This document shows, one piece after another, positions 44,827-54,829 of a stretch of 64,000 nt of DNA (position 1 is its first letter; each line of letters begins with the position of its first letter). The notes beneath the pieces are model-generated. The model was not told the origin of the DNA. It saw only the letters and a program-made list of their open reading frames with translations, and made no database searches. Origin of the DNA: Flammeovirgaceae bacterium UBA2338 (GTDB lineage Bacteria > Bacteroidota > Bacteroidia > Cytophagales > Cyclobacteriaceae); contig DDUM01000011.1 in assembly GCA_002344795.1 (NCBI GenBank), forward strand, positions 31,313 through 95,312. Direction: 5' to 3'. A program made the position numbers and the translations under genes.

Positions 44827-46800
44827 CTAATCGTAACTTAAAATGAGTGCTGAGCTGCGTTCACTTTCTTTATTACTTCCCACTGCGGTGATATAATAAT
44901 AATATTTCTCTCCTTTTGTTACTGATCGATCGGTGTACTCATACTTACCAGCTTCTATAGTTGCCAGTAGCGAAGGGGCTGCCCCTTGCGTCTTCCTATA
45001 TATTTTATAAGCAACCAAACCATTTTGCAAACTGCCACCCCAACGCAACGTGATTGCACCTTCCCCTTTGAAAGCCTGAAATCCGGGAGGAGCAAAAAGC
45101 TGTTCTGAGGGTGCCGCCATCAAAATAAACGCATCCTGACTCCAGTCACTTGCACCGCCAAACATATCATAAGCACGTACGCGATAGGTGTAAGGTATTC
45201 CCCGGAAGGCTGTGCTGTCGTTAAAACTGTTTTCTTCCCATCGGAACAGGGTGTCCACCTTTTGTAGAACTGATCTTTCTATTTCATACACCGCTATTGC
45301 ATTATCCAGATTTTTCATATCCAGCCAGGAGAGTCTTATTCTGCCATCAGCAACGGTGGCCATCAATTCGCGTGGCCTTTGAGAAATGGTAGGTATTTCC
45401 GGACGAACCTGCACGGTGTCGGAATGAATACTTAAATGCAGGCTGCTGTTTTCTGCCCTAACGGCATAATCGTAAAATATTCTTCCTGAAAGCTCCTGTG
45501 ACGAATCCAAATAAGTGGTGTCTGTAAGAAATGGACTAACCTGCTCTAATGTTTCACCGGCAATACCTCTGTACACATAATAACCTTTTATATCTGTATC
45601 GCCTGCCTGCCATCGCAATCTTATTGCTTGCTGCTCTGGAACCGTACTTAGATTGACTGGTGGGAGTGGGGCCAGGCTACTTTGGAACATGCCAAATACA
45701 GTGGCACTGGTGACGGAGCTTTCTCCCAGCACACCCAATATTCGAAAATGATAATAATATCTTTTCATGGGTTCAACTTGTTGGTCGATATAAAGGGTAT
45801 CCGTTGGTGGCAAATCGGCAATGGTTTCGAAATCCTTGTTTTGATGCTCACTTCTCAATAATCTTAATCCCCTGGAGAGTTCAGGATTATCCAATCGCCA
45901 ACTTAAAAGTATTCCTTGCACGTTGTTTTGGTTACGCGTGTTGATGCGATAAGGTAAAGTGGCCTCGTTGAAGTTGTAGCTGGCTACGGTTACCGTATCG
46001 GAGGGTATGTTGCGGTTTCCCACACGGTCGTAGCCTGCTAATACGTATTCATATGCCTGATGGGCGACAAGCAAAGTATCTCTAATGTTTACAAAAAGCG
46101 AATCAGCGCGAACACTCAACATTTTCTGCACTGGTTGAATGGCAAAGGCTCCATTAAAATTATCCCTGCGAAGCAACTGATAGTACACGGGAAAATTTTC
46201 ACCCTTTAATAAAAATGTAAGTTCAATTTGATTGGGTTGTGTGAATTGCTTAAAGGATTGCGCTCTCGGCATCATGGGTAAAGCGGGTAACGAAACAGAA
46301 TTGGTAACAAAGGCCGTTTGCCAGCTACCGTTAATTTGGTGGCTTATACGATATTGATAAACTATCTTTGGTTTAACGTTTTTATCGACAGTAGCATAGC
46401 CCAGTGCCAGCATGACAGGGAGATAAAAATTATAGGGAGCAATGGAGTCAGCATTATTGTGCTGCAATACTTTTTGCCAAATTACATCGACAGGTATGGG
46501 CGAATCCTGATGGGGCTGAGGAAAATAGGAGAGCGCTTCATTGAATGCACGCTTGAATTCTTCATTCGTAGCAGGGGCTCTGCTTTCGCCAACCTCTGTC
46601 CAGTTGTTGCGATTTCCTTCTTTTCGTTCGATCCGGTAGGCTGTAATGTTCTGAAATGGCTTTGATGTTGATACAATACCTTTTCCCAGAAATACAATAA
46701 TTTCATTTTGCCTTGCTTCGGCCATGCTGTTCACTTGCTGTATCTGAGCTACCGCCCCAGAAGCAAACACAAGAAGTAAAAAAAGTATGTACCTTTTCAT
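44827..46800 (-). CDS. Exported protein with several fibronectin type III-like domains
   Basis: The 657-residue protein has a signal peptide ending GAVAQ. A unique N-terminal ~190 residues precedes four or five fibronectin III-like modules. These are recognisable by repeated phrases such as AIRLRWQAGDTDIKGYYVYR, GRIRLSWLDMKNLDNAIAVY and AITLRWGGSLQNGLVAYKIY. The modules would form an elongated extracellular rod. It overlaps the giant upstream gene by 4 bases (ATGA) and precedes the NHL lipoprotein gene by 3 bases, showing tight co-translation. No enzyme motif or T9SS C-terminal domain is apparent. Adhesion or scaffolding is inferred. Confidence 0.8.
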   Translation of the reverse strand: MKRYILFLLLVFASGAVAQIQQVNSMAEARQNEIIVFLGKGIVSTSKPFQNITAYRIERKEGNRNNWTEVGESRAPATNEEFKRAFNEALSYFPQPHQDSPIPVDVIWQKVLQHNNADSIAPYNFYLPVMLALGYATVDKNVKPKIVYQYRISHQINGSWQTAFVTNSVSLPALPMMPRAQSFKQFTQPNQIELTFLLKGENFPVYYQLLRRDNFNGAFAIQPVQKMLSVRADSLFVNIRDTLLVAHQAYEYVLAGYDRVGNRNIPSDTVTVASYNFNEATLPYRINTRNQNNVQGILLSWRLDNPELSRGLRLLRSEHQNKDFETIADLPPTDTLYIDQQVEPMKRYYYHFRILGVLGESSVTSATVFGMFQSSLAPLPPVNLSTVPEQQAIRLRWQAGDTDIKGYYVYRGIAGETLEQVSPFLTDTTYLDSSQELSGRIFYDYAVRAENSSLHLSIHSDTVQVRPEIPTISQRPRELMATVADGRIRLSWLDMKNLDNAIAVYEIERSVLQKVDTLFRWEENSFNDSTAFRGIPYTYRVRAYDMFGGASDWSQDAFILMAAPSEQLFAPPGFQAFKGEGAITLRWGGSLQNGLVAYKIYRKTQGAAPSLLATIEAGKYEYTDRSVTKGEKYYYYITAVGSNKESERSSALILSYD

Positions 46801-49800
46801 TTAATATAAAATTTCAATTCCTTGTAGTCAGTACCATAATGAGCATTTACCCCAAATGTAACAGAAGCCGAGCCGCTACTTTTATCACAGAACATTCCAT
46901 CACAATCTGAATCACATACACCCCATCCCTTATAGGCTGTACCTTTCAAGGTCAGCAAGCCCTCTCCATCAACAAACCAATCGCCATTAGTACTGATTTG
47001 GCCATCATAATTTTGCATACCCATGATGTTGGCACTACAACCTGCGCAGGCAATCACAACCGAGCCACCAAGGCCAACCCCTGCATCAACAAAAATGCTT
47101 TGTCCAATGCCAAAAATTTTGTCTTTGCCAAACTCCATCTTCGCACGAATATCTCCACCCACTTTTACATAGAGATGACCGGAAACCAGGCCAAAATTAA
47201 AATCAACATTCGGTATCAATGGAACGGGCAAGGCAACACCACCCTCAAAATAAAAACCTTTCACTACCGTTGGGAAAATATCAGGGAGATGGTTTGCCTT
47301 TTGATAAACATAGGAAGTACTTTGAAACCGTTGGATGATGTCCGGGGTCATGGGGTAGTCCCCAAACAATAGTCCGGCCTGACCTTCCAAGTTCGGATTG
47401 GTTTGCGTTAATTTTCCTGTCGCCAAAAAGCTCCAACCGGAATTGTCTACCAGCACAGTTGCATCCCCTTTGGCATGTTGAGAAGGAGACACCTTTTTAT
47501 CAAAATGTAGATTTCCCTCCAGCCGTTGTTCATCGAAATTGTAAACCAGTGCGATGTTACCAAATGGAAGATCCACATTCTTGATACTGATTGATTGATT
47601 TTCCGCTTTTAATTCCTGCGTGACCTTGAAGGCAAGCTTTCCAGTCGCTCCTTCGGTTCCATTTAAGTCGCCCTCAAATGTTAGATCAGTCCAACTACCA
47701 TTTTTCACTTCCATTTTACCCACCAGTTTTTGCAGACTGGAATTTTTGCCCTCAGCCAATACGAATTTTTGATTGGGCAACAGGGATATGATGGCTGCGT
47801 TTTTGGTGTGAGTGAGCTTGATGTCAAATAGAAACTTACCCACCTGACCTACTTTACCTAATGATTCAAATTTTTCGGCAGTGAAGGTTTGATTGTCTGT
47901 GGGGATACTTATTGCAACAGAGTTAGTAGAGAAATTGATGGCACCGGGGAGTATATCACCTACCACTTTGCTGCCCGCTTTCTTAAACACAATGCCACTG
48001 GAGATTTTCTCTACGCTGGGTATTTTATGATCGAGTTCTCCGATCACCGTCACGGCATCATTGGTCACTTGCATACCCGTTGCCTTGAAGGAAGCAATGT
48101 CATATACCGAAACATTAGGTGCATTTTTATCTACCATGATGTTAACGGCACCATCACTTAAAAGTGCTAAGGAGGACAATCGAAAACCTTCATTTGCTTT
48201 GATGACAGGCAAGTTTTGTAAGATAGCAGCATAAGTGTCATTCTTTGGAGTGGCCATCAGTGACCATTTACTCTTGCCATTGTCATAACCAAAAGTTAAA
48301 TCACCAGTAATGGCCACATCAGCGATTCCATTTAGTGTGATATTGCTTGCATTGTATTTGGCATTGTCATGCAATTTATCGGGGAGAACGGTGAGGCCTG
48401 TAAATGGTACATCTACAATTCCGGTTTTCAGCACACCCTTGTGGACATTAAAGCCACTGCTTGATATTGACCAGGAAGTAGCGCTCAATTTCCACTTGTC
48501 AATTCCGATATCAAATCCTGGCTTGTCTACCACTGACGCTACGGCAGTTTGGGTAATTAGCACCTGCCCCACGTCTAATTTTAAGTCGGCCTGAGTTATG
48601 TTTTTTAAATTGGTGTGCAGCACACTGTGCAGTTTCAGGTTTTCACCATCAATATAGGAGTCATTGCTCAATGCATTCATGGTGAAGTTGTGCAACTTAT
48701 AGTCTAGATTTTTTCCATCATCTGCTATAATGTAGTATTTGTTTATGTTGTTTGCAGAGACGGCAGAAATGCTTGTCACGCTAAGCTTTTGATTGTTACC
48801 AGTACCTGTTGCCAGCCTCAACTCATTCTTTTCAAATTGGGCCACATTCACCTGAAAAGTGCTGATGTTAAGATAGGTTGGCGCCTCAAGATATCCTTTG
48901 CCCTGCCCATTGTCAGTAATTTGCAGTTCATCGTCTTTTGCCACTTGATGCAAAACCAATTTATTATTGAGTTTGAGGTCAAGGGTACTCGCATCAAGAG
49001 GCACATTTCCAGTAACAGGCTTACCATAAAAGATGCCATCCGGATTTTTCTTATCGCTCTTTATTATTTCAACCTGAGAGAAGGGGAGAGAAGCTTGGTT
49101 GTTTTCGAGTGAAAGGTTTTGAGCTAAAGGAAGATTAATAAATGCGCCCGTAAGTTTTATCTTATCACCCTCCTCTGTCAGTTGAGAAACTTCAATGGGT
49201 ATGCCCAGCAGTTCTGTTAACACAATGCCATTGTATTGCGTTAATTCAAAGTCAATATTTTCGTTAAGGGTTTTAGTCAGCGTAAGGTTTTTTACATCAC
49301 CGATGTACTGACTTTGACCTTTTACAGCCCAGACCTGAATGGGTGTGTTCATAGGAACGTTTTTTAACACATACTCACCTTGTTCATTTGAATTTGTTTG
49401 AAGCGGAATGGCATTCCCCTGAGTAGAGGTCTTTATATAAACCTTTGCATCTGTTATGGGTGTATTGCCCACCATCACTTTACCCGAAATCTGTGCCGCT
49501 TTCTTCATGGCGATGGTTATTTCATAATAATCTTTTGTAGGTGTTGGTAACTGATCTTTTGTAATAGTGGCAGTAGTGGCTTCATAGAGTTGGCCATCGG
49601 GTGCCTCGACTTTAATAATAAAATTGCCGCCCATGGATTTAAATCTAAATTGGGCAAATCCCTGAGCGTTGGTAAGTACAGGTTGCGGCACAATGTATTG
49701 AATGGATACTTTGGCACCCTCAATCAATTTTGGCCCGGAAGGCTTGGGATTTTGGGATTGCCCTGGTAGCTGAAGTGAACTTAATTGATAAAGGCCATGA

Positions 49801-52796
49801 CTGCTATTGATGTATTCTGTAACATTCACCTTTATGCGAAAAGCCTTATCGTACAGTTTGATGATACCTGCATTTTGTTTGTCTTTCGTTACATTGATGA
49901 TTGTATCATAAGAGAGATAGGCTTCCTTATTAGTCGGTATAACAGTTAACTTCTGCTTGCCTAGCGGGGCCTGCACTTCAAAAGTGGATTTTGTTGGCCA
50001 GGTCAGGTACCAACCACTGGTGCCGGAGGGTTTGGTCTCATATCCACCCAATGTGGTTTGTACGGAGTTGCCATTCTTCACACTTACTTCGGCACTTACA
50101 AATTGATTTTGTTCGTTTACCACCTCACCGACTAAACTTCCTTTTGGATTGAGGAGTATGTCGCTCAATACCTTTCTTTCTCCTAATAAAATTTTTGGAA
50201 TAGCTTCTTTGTAATCAGAAAATCCATAATAACTCACCGTGAGGAAACGGTAGGGGTGATGAAACTCCAGGGTTTTGGTATTATCATTAAATTTTGTGGT
50301 AGGATACAGCTTGTCAATTTTGAAATATCCCTCAGGCTTGATGGCCGACCATCGCGTGTACTTCGGTGGAGCCAATAAAAGGTGAAAAATCACATTGTCC
50401 TTTTCTGGTATCTCCCAAAGTTTCACTTGCGCAAATGATATTCCTTTTTGAGGGTTGTCACCTCGCTTCACATACCCTACAATCTCACCAGGTCTCCATT
50501 GCATAGGCAATGTATATTCTACATTAGGTAATTTGTACTCATCAATGAAAGTAGCATTGTCGGTTTTATTACCGGTGAGTTGTTTTGCTTTATACTTGGA
50601 TAATGTTTTCTCAAAATTAAAAGCAAACGGGGTTGGGTCCGAATAGAAGTTGGTCAGATTTGCCTCATTTCCTTCAGCGTAAATAAAATACTTATCGTTC
50701 GGGCCAATGTTTTTAACCAATCTATAAAGCTGGACCACTCCATTTTTATCTGACAAACCTTTTCCTACTATCTCCATGCCCTTTATTGTAGCTTTAGGGG
50801 AAGGTGGAGTTCCTTCATTAGAGGGAACTCCGTAGGGCCTTATCTGTCTTAAAATATAAAGGGTATAGTTCTGCAAGGGAGCCTGCATAGCACCTTCCTT
50901 CAAGAAGTCACTTGGCTTTAGTTGAACCTTTAACCAGTATTCCCTCACTGCCGTCAAGAATTGGCCAACATCTACTGTTTTGTTTTTCTCAATGGTAATG
51001 TCTTTAGTAGGGCTTAACAAATAGTTGTTTTCAACCACTACCCGTGCTGTACGATAAATAGTTCCGGCAGGTTTACCTGTGTTGATGTTGATGGTTGAAG
51101 AGATTGTTTTGGGTAGTTCCAGGTCGTTGATAACAAATTGAAAGTTAAATTTTCCGTTGGCATCAGTTTTTGATGTGGCCAATACTTTTCCTCCCCCGTT
51201 GTAATTGTCGTTGATAATTTCTTCCTTGCTACCCGTCTTTTTAACATAGGTCAGCACCAATTTAACATTGGTATTTGCCACAGGTTGTGATTGACTAAAT
51301 ACAAAGGTATAATCAAGTTGACCCGTAATACCTGCGTTATCAATAAATGGAGCAACAGTTGCTTCTCCGTAGGCAAGTGGTTCTGTATAACCTGGCGGGC
51401 CCTGATAGGGGCTTACACTTGTAGTTTGAGATAATGGCAATGTTGCAAACGGTGAGTCAGCCGCCTCATAGGTAAATGAACACACAGCACTTTTTCCTTG
51501 ATTTCTGAACTGGTTGGTGTTGTTTCCAAAATCAGCACCACTACCCAATCCTGCTATCACCTGCCATGCATATTTTCTTCCTGGTTCCAATACAGGCTGA
51601 GCAGGGCCATAAAGAAAGGCAGTGGCACCTGAGACTGTTGTTTCAAAAAATGCCGGAGTAGTAGCGGTCAGTAATGCGTCATTTGGATTCTTTGTGGGAT
51701 CCAGCATTTCTACCAGGCGTAAAGTATAAGCCACATTGGGCGGAGCACCTGGAGAGGGTGTCCAGCTGAAAACAATAGACTGTATAGTAGTTGCTTTAAT
51801 TTGACTACCACATAGCGGGTTGATTAACTGTGGTGGTTCAAACAAATGAATGTTAACCAGGTTGCTACATCCCAGAGGGTCATCACCAGAAATAAAGTTT
51901 CCCTTGAGATCCACAATGCGAATACAGAATCGGTAGTTGCCCTCTGGTAACCCCCTGTTAAATACTGCATTGGCAGAGATACCGGAGAATGTCAGGTTTT
52001 CAAATCTAAAGTAAGGGTCGAGATCGAAACTATTGAGCATATAGGGCACTCCTGCACTGAGTGTGATTACGTCTTGAGTAATACTACCTGGGCGAGATTG
52101 AATGACGATACCATTACTTCCTTTAATGGCAAGATGAAGCCTTACTGAATTATGGGTGGTGGATACAATGGTGCTATTGATCTTATTGAGATAATCCTGT
52201 AATGATGAGGTATAGGGTGGCGTTACAAAATTTGTTACCGTAACAGATCCTGGTGCTGGCTCTTGAATGATGAAACTACTGCATCCAATGGGTGCGGGTG
52301 GAGATATGGGTTCGTACCCCATCAGTGAGGCATACACCCTTACACAAATTTCATAATTTCCTGGGGGCAGTCCGGAGTCAAATGCCTGAGCTTCTGTAAT
52401 ACCTGTAAAGGTGAAATTACTCCGCATAAATATTTCTTGTAAATCAAAATCATTAAGTTGATAGGTAGAAAATTCAGGGATACCTAAATAGTAATTGTCA
52501 GTTAAAAAATTATTTTGAATACGAATACCATTATTTCCCTGAATGATAATGGATACCTTGCCGTCATCGATATAACCGTTAATGGGGGTAATCATAACGC
52601 GCAGTTGTTGACTGGTCAGGTTAGCCAGAGGAACTGAAAAGGGCGGACTCAATGTGGTGATCACCGTGGCCTGCGTTGCCGGACTTTGAGCGAATGCCTG
52701 GTGGCACTGGAAAAATACAGGCAGGATGAGCGATATTCGCACAACAATTTGAATTGCCCGCTTCAATATACCCCGTGGATTAAAAAGTGTATGCAT
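46797..52796 (-). CDS. Giant (~2,000-residue) exported multi-domain surface protein
   Basis: The signal region ends QAFAQ near residue 38. Two related ~130-residue N-terminal repeats follow, each ending in a phrase like LPPGNYEICVRVY...GCSSF or LPEGNYRFCIRIV...GCSNL. This resembles repeats annotated as TANFOR in some Bacteroidota. A fibronectin-like domain (QSIVFSWTPSPG) and several carboxypeptidase-regulatory-like modules come next (IVGYVKRGDN, GSLVGEVVNEQN, AQISGKVMVGN). Then come ~700 beta-rich residues of no known type. The end is Gly-rich with a Cys cluster (VCDSDCDGMFCDK). The ATG at 52796 overlaps the beta-barrel gene by 17 bases and is preferred over TTG at 52802. A role in adhesion or as an extended surface fibre is inferred. 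Confidence 0.8.
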   Translation of the reverse strand: MHTLFNPRGILKRAIQIVVRISLILPVFFQCHQAFAQSPATQATVITTLSPPFSVPLANLTSQQLRVMITPINGYIDDGKVSIIIQGNNGIRIQNNFLTDNYYLGIPEFSTYQLNDFDLQEIFMRSNFTFTGITEAQAFDSGLPPGNYEICVRVYASLMGYEPISPPAPIGCSSFIIQEPAPGSVTVTNFVTPPYTSSLQDYLNKINSTIVSTTHNSVRLHLAIKGSNGIVIQSRPGSITQDVITLSAGVPYMLNSFDLDPYFRFENLTFSGISANAVFNRGLPEGNYRFCIRIVDLKGNFISGDDPLGCSNLVNIHLFEPPQLINPLCGSQIKATTIQSIVFSWTPSPGAPPNVAYTLRLVEMLDPTKNPNDALLTATTPAFFETTVSGATAFLYGPAQPVLEPGRKYAWQVIAGLGSGADFGNNTNQFRNQGKSAVCSFTYEAADSPFATLPLSQTTSVSPYQGPPGYTEPLAYGEATVAPFIDNAGITGQLDYTFVFSQSQPVANTNVKLVLTYVKKTGSKEEIINDNYNGGGKVLATSKTDANGKFNFQFVINDLELPKTISSTININTGKPAGTIYRTARVVVENNYLLSPTKDITIEKNKTVDVGQFLTAVREYWLKVQLKPSDFLKEGAMQAPLQNYTLYILRQIRPYGVPSNEGTPPSPKATIKGMEIVGKGLSDKNGVVQLYRLVKNIGPNDKYFIYAEGNEANLTNFYSDPTPFAFNFEKTLSKYKAKQLTGNKTDNATFIDEYKLPNVEYTLPMQWRPGEIVGYVKRGDNPQKGISFAQVKLWEIPEKDNVIFHLLLAPPKYTRWSAIKPEGYFKIDKLYPTTKFNDNTKTLEFHHPYRFLTVSYYGFSDYKEAIPKILLGERKVLSDILLNPKGSLVGEVVNEQNQFVSAEVSVKNGNSVQTTLGGYETKPSGTSGWYLTWPTKSTFEVQAPLGKQKLTVIPTNKEAYLSYDTIINVTKDKQNAGIIKLYDKAFRIKVNVTEYINSSHGLYQLSSLQLPGQSQNPKPSGPKLIEGAKVSIQYIVPQPVLTNAQGFAQFRFKSMGGNFIIKVEAPDGQLYEATTATITKDQLPTPTKDYYEITIAMKKAAQISGKVMVGNTPITDAKVYIKTSTQGNAIPLQTNSNEQGEYVLKNVPMNTPIQVWAVKGQSQYIGDVKNLTLTKTLNENIDFELTQYNGIVLTELLGIPIEVSQLTEEGDKIKLTGAFINLPLAQNLSLENNQASLPFSQVEIIKSDKKNPDGIFYGKPVTGNVPLDASTLDLKLNNKLVLHQVAKDDELQITDNGQGKGYLEAPTYLNISTFQVNVAQFEKNELRLATGTGNNQKLSVTSISAVSANNINKYYIIADDGKNLDYKLHNFTMNALSNDSYIDGENLKLHSVLHTNLKNITQADLKLDVGQVLITQTAVASVVDKPGFDIGIDKWKLSATSWSISSSGFNVHKGVLKTGIVDVPFTGLTVLPDKLHDNAKYNASNITLNGIADVAITGDLTFGYDNGKSKWSLMATPKNDTYAAILQNLPVIKANEGFRLSSLALLSDGAVNIMVDKNAPNVSVYDIASFKATGMQVTNDAVTVIGELDHKIPSVEKISSGIVFKKAGSKVVGDILPGAINFSTNSVAISIPTDNQTFTAEKFESLGKVGQVGKFLFDIKLTHTKNAAIISLLPNQKFVLAEGKNSSLQKLVGKMEVKNGSWTDLTFEGDLNGTEGATGKLAFKVTQELKAENQSISIKNVDLPFGNIALVYNFDEQRLEGNLHFDKKVSPSQHAKGDATVLVDNSGWSFLATGKLTQTNPNLEGQAGLLFGDYPMTPDIIQRFQSTSYVYQKANHLPDIFPTVVKGFYFEGGVALPVPLIPNVDFNFGLVSGHLYVKVGGDIRAKMEFGKDKIFGIGQSIFVDAGVGLGGSVVIACAGCSANIMGMQNYDGQISTNGDWFVDGEGLLTLKGTAYKGWGVCDSDCDGMFCDKSSGSASVTFGVNAHYGTDYKELKFYIK

Positions 52797-54480
52797 AACC
52801 AATATCTCCTTTCGTTTCTTTAAATGGCATTACTGTATCCGTTTCCTTCGTACTCTTATTGATATAGAATCTTATATTGAACCTGTGTTTCCGCGATACC
52901 CGATAAGACGAGTTCACTGAAATTCGATTTATATTTCTGCTTTTAACGTCATTAATGGTGTATGCCATGGATGACCACATCAAATTGACGCTCATCGTAT
53001 TGTTTACCATCATCTTTGTGATTCCCAGCGTAGGCCCCTTGATTTTTGTTTGCTGACTGGGCAACTCGAATTGTGTAGTAGTATAGCTTCCTGAAATACT
53101 AATTTTTGCTGCGTTGAAGGTGGCATAATAGGAGGCCAGCCAGGTGTCCATGTTGTAGTTGGTATATAGGGCTGTAGTTGGATTTCTATCCGTTAATGTT
53201 TGGTTGTTGTAATTGATCATAAATGTATGTGTCAGCTCGTCTCCCGACCACATGAGGTTGTGTAGCATTCCCCAGCTTTTCACCGTTTGGGAAACCCTTA
53301 CTAATGTGTCCAATGCAATTTTTCCTGCCGCCTGGCCAATGTCATAATTTGAATAAAAAATATTTCCGGTATACTTTTCACCCAACCTTCCGCTTACATT
53401 AAGTGAACCTATTTTGCGCTTTGTAGTTGATTCCCGGGCGCCATCCAGGTTATCTGTTTGATAGCCATAGCTACCACTCGCTTGCAAGGCCGAGTTAAAA
53501 AACTTTGCATGAGGTTCAAGTGTAATATTGCGTAGGTCGTTTTGAAAGAAATAACTTCCCATGCTTTGATAGTTGGGATCCACTTTCCTAAATTTTACTC
53601 TCAAGCCCAATTGTTCCTGTTCATATCCCAGTGAGGTTTCTAGCGCAGAACTGTAGGTGGTAGAACTGTTCTTGTGATTGACCATTGAACTGAAAGGTTT
53701 GATGAGGGTACCCTCATCTATTGTATCCGGTTGAACTGTATTTATGTTTGACGTGTAAAGGCTTTGTGCCAGCTCAAGTTCAAACCGGAATTTCTCTAAA
53801 AACTGTTGTTTCGAATAAATTCCTACTACCAGGTTTTCTGCGGGGGTGATTTCTGCTTCAGTTGTTGTATAGTTGATCGAGTTTTCATCATCGTGTCCTT
53901 TTAGCATAATTAGGTCAACGAAATTGTTTTCAGTTCCATAGCCTATTTTTGTAGAAAAAGCATTGCGTTTGAAGGTGGGTGTTTGAACAAAAGTGCCATC
54001 GGGATTGCCTATTGCCTGCACTGCCCTAAAGAGCCGGCCATACATAAAACCAAATCGTAATTTGCCGGGTGTTAATTCTAACCCGGCACCGGCAATGGTA
54101 TGGCCGCCCAAGGTAAATGGTGAAAAGACAATATTGCGATACCCAAAATGTCCTTTGGCCCATTTGTAATAGGGGCTAACACCGAATTGATTGAAAGGTT
54201 GACGAAAATCACGTTGTTGCTCAGAAACAGTAAAGGAAAAGGGTAGGGTAACTCCATATAGTTCTAATATTGGGTTACCAGTAAAGTACCAGGTAAACTT
54301 TTCACGACTTGCAGGTCTGCCTTCTGCATTGAAAAACATCGCGTTGGCAGATATAGTGCCAGTGAGCGTTAAGGGTTTCTTTTGACCAATGGCTTCTAAA
54401 TCCTGACCATACCCAACTTCTTCAACCAATAAGAGAAAAGAAACTCCAATTATTATCTTTAGATAATTCGGAGCTTTCAT
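52780..54480 (-). CDS. Predicted outer-membrane beta-barrel protein
   Basis: The 566-residue protein has a signal peptide ending VGYGQ. Alternating amphipathic strands run throughout (RFGFMYGRLF, GSLNVSGRLGEKYTGNIFYSNY, RISVNSSYRVSRKHRFNIRFYIN), and the C-terminal strand ends in GDIGYAYTF with a terminal Phe, a usual outer-membrane insertion signal. It is the first gene of the four-gene operon and overlaps the giant gene by 17 bases. By position it could be the anchor or export partner for the following surface proteins. It is not recognised as a known porin, PorV or TonB receptor. Confidence 0.75.
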   Translation of the reverse strand: MKAPNYLKIIIGVSFLLLVEEVGYGQDLEAIGQKKPLTLTGTISANAMFFNAEGRPASREKFTWYFTGNPILELYGVTLPFSFTVSEQQRDFRQPFNQFGVSPYYKWAKGHFGYRNIVFSPFTLGGHTIAGAGLELTPGKLRFGFMYGRLFRAVQAIGNPDGTFVQTPTFKRNAFSTKIGYGTENNFVDLIMLKGHDDENSINYTTTEAEITPAENLVVGIYSKQQFLEKFRFELELAQSLYTSNINTVQPDTIDEGTLIKPFSSMVNHKNSSTTYSSALETSLGYEQEQLGLRVKFRKVDPNYQSMGSYFFQNDLRNITLEPHAKFFNSALQASGSYGYQTDNLDGARESTTKRKIGSLNVSGRLGEKYTGNIFYSNYDIGQAAGKIALDTLVRVSQTVKSWGMLHNLMWSGDELTHTFMINYNNQTLTDRNPTTALYTNYNMDTWLASYYATFNAAKISISGSYTTTQFELPSQQTKIKGPTLGITKMMVNNTMSVNLMWSSMAYTINDVKSRNINRISVNSSYRVSRKHRFNIRFYINKSTKETDTVMPFKETKGDIGYAYTF

Positions 54481-54829
54481 AACTAAAATTCATACACATG
54501 GTGGCTCAATTCGCGTGTATATTAAAAATATATCATAAATCTTGAGGATTCTTGACTTAAGGATATTTGCAAGTTTAAAAAGTAATGGTACTTGTAAATT
54601 CCAGCTACTACCAAGTTAATGAATTCTAGCTTTGGAAGTATAACCTGGGGGCATGAATAAAGGTTAAACCACAGCATTAATCGCTAAACGGTGTTTGAAT
54701 TTTAATTGTGTTTAAACATTAATTAGCGTTTTCCAGACTCTTAATCAAAGGGCCATCATCAAAAAAGGGGATGAATGATAAGTTGATTGAACAACTTGTC
54801 ACCATCCCCAGTTTCCAAATTTTAGTCCC
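54481..54829. other. Intergenic stretch upstream of the surface operon, with a terminator
   Basis: The right end holds the terminator of the first amidohydrolase gene (54761-54809). The rest (54481-54760) is AT-rich and should contain the promoter of the surface operon on the minus strand, but no good TTTG / TAnnTTTG pair could be fixed. No gene is seen. Confidence 0.5.
54761..54809 (-). terminator. Intrinsic terminator after amidohydrolase copy 1
   Basis: On the minus strand GGGGATG...TGA.AAGTTG pairs with CAACTT.TCA...CATCCCC with small internal bulges. A run of six T follows. It lies 20 bases past the stop at 54830 and closes the hydrolase cluster. Confidence 0.85.
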
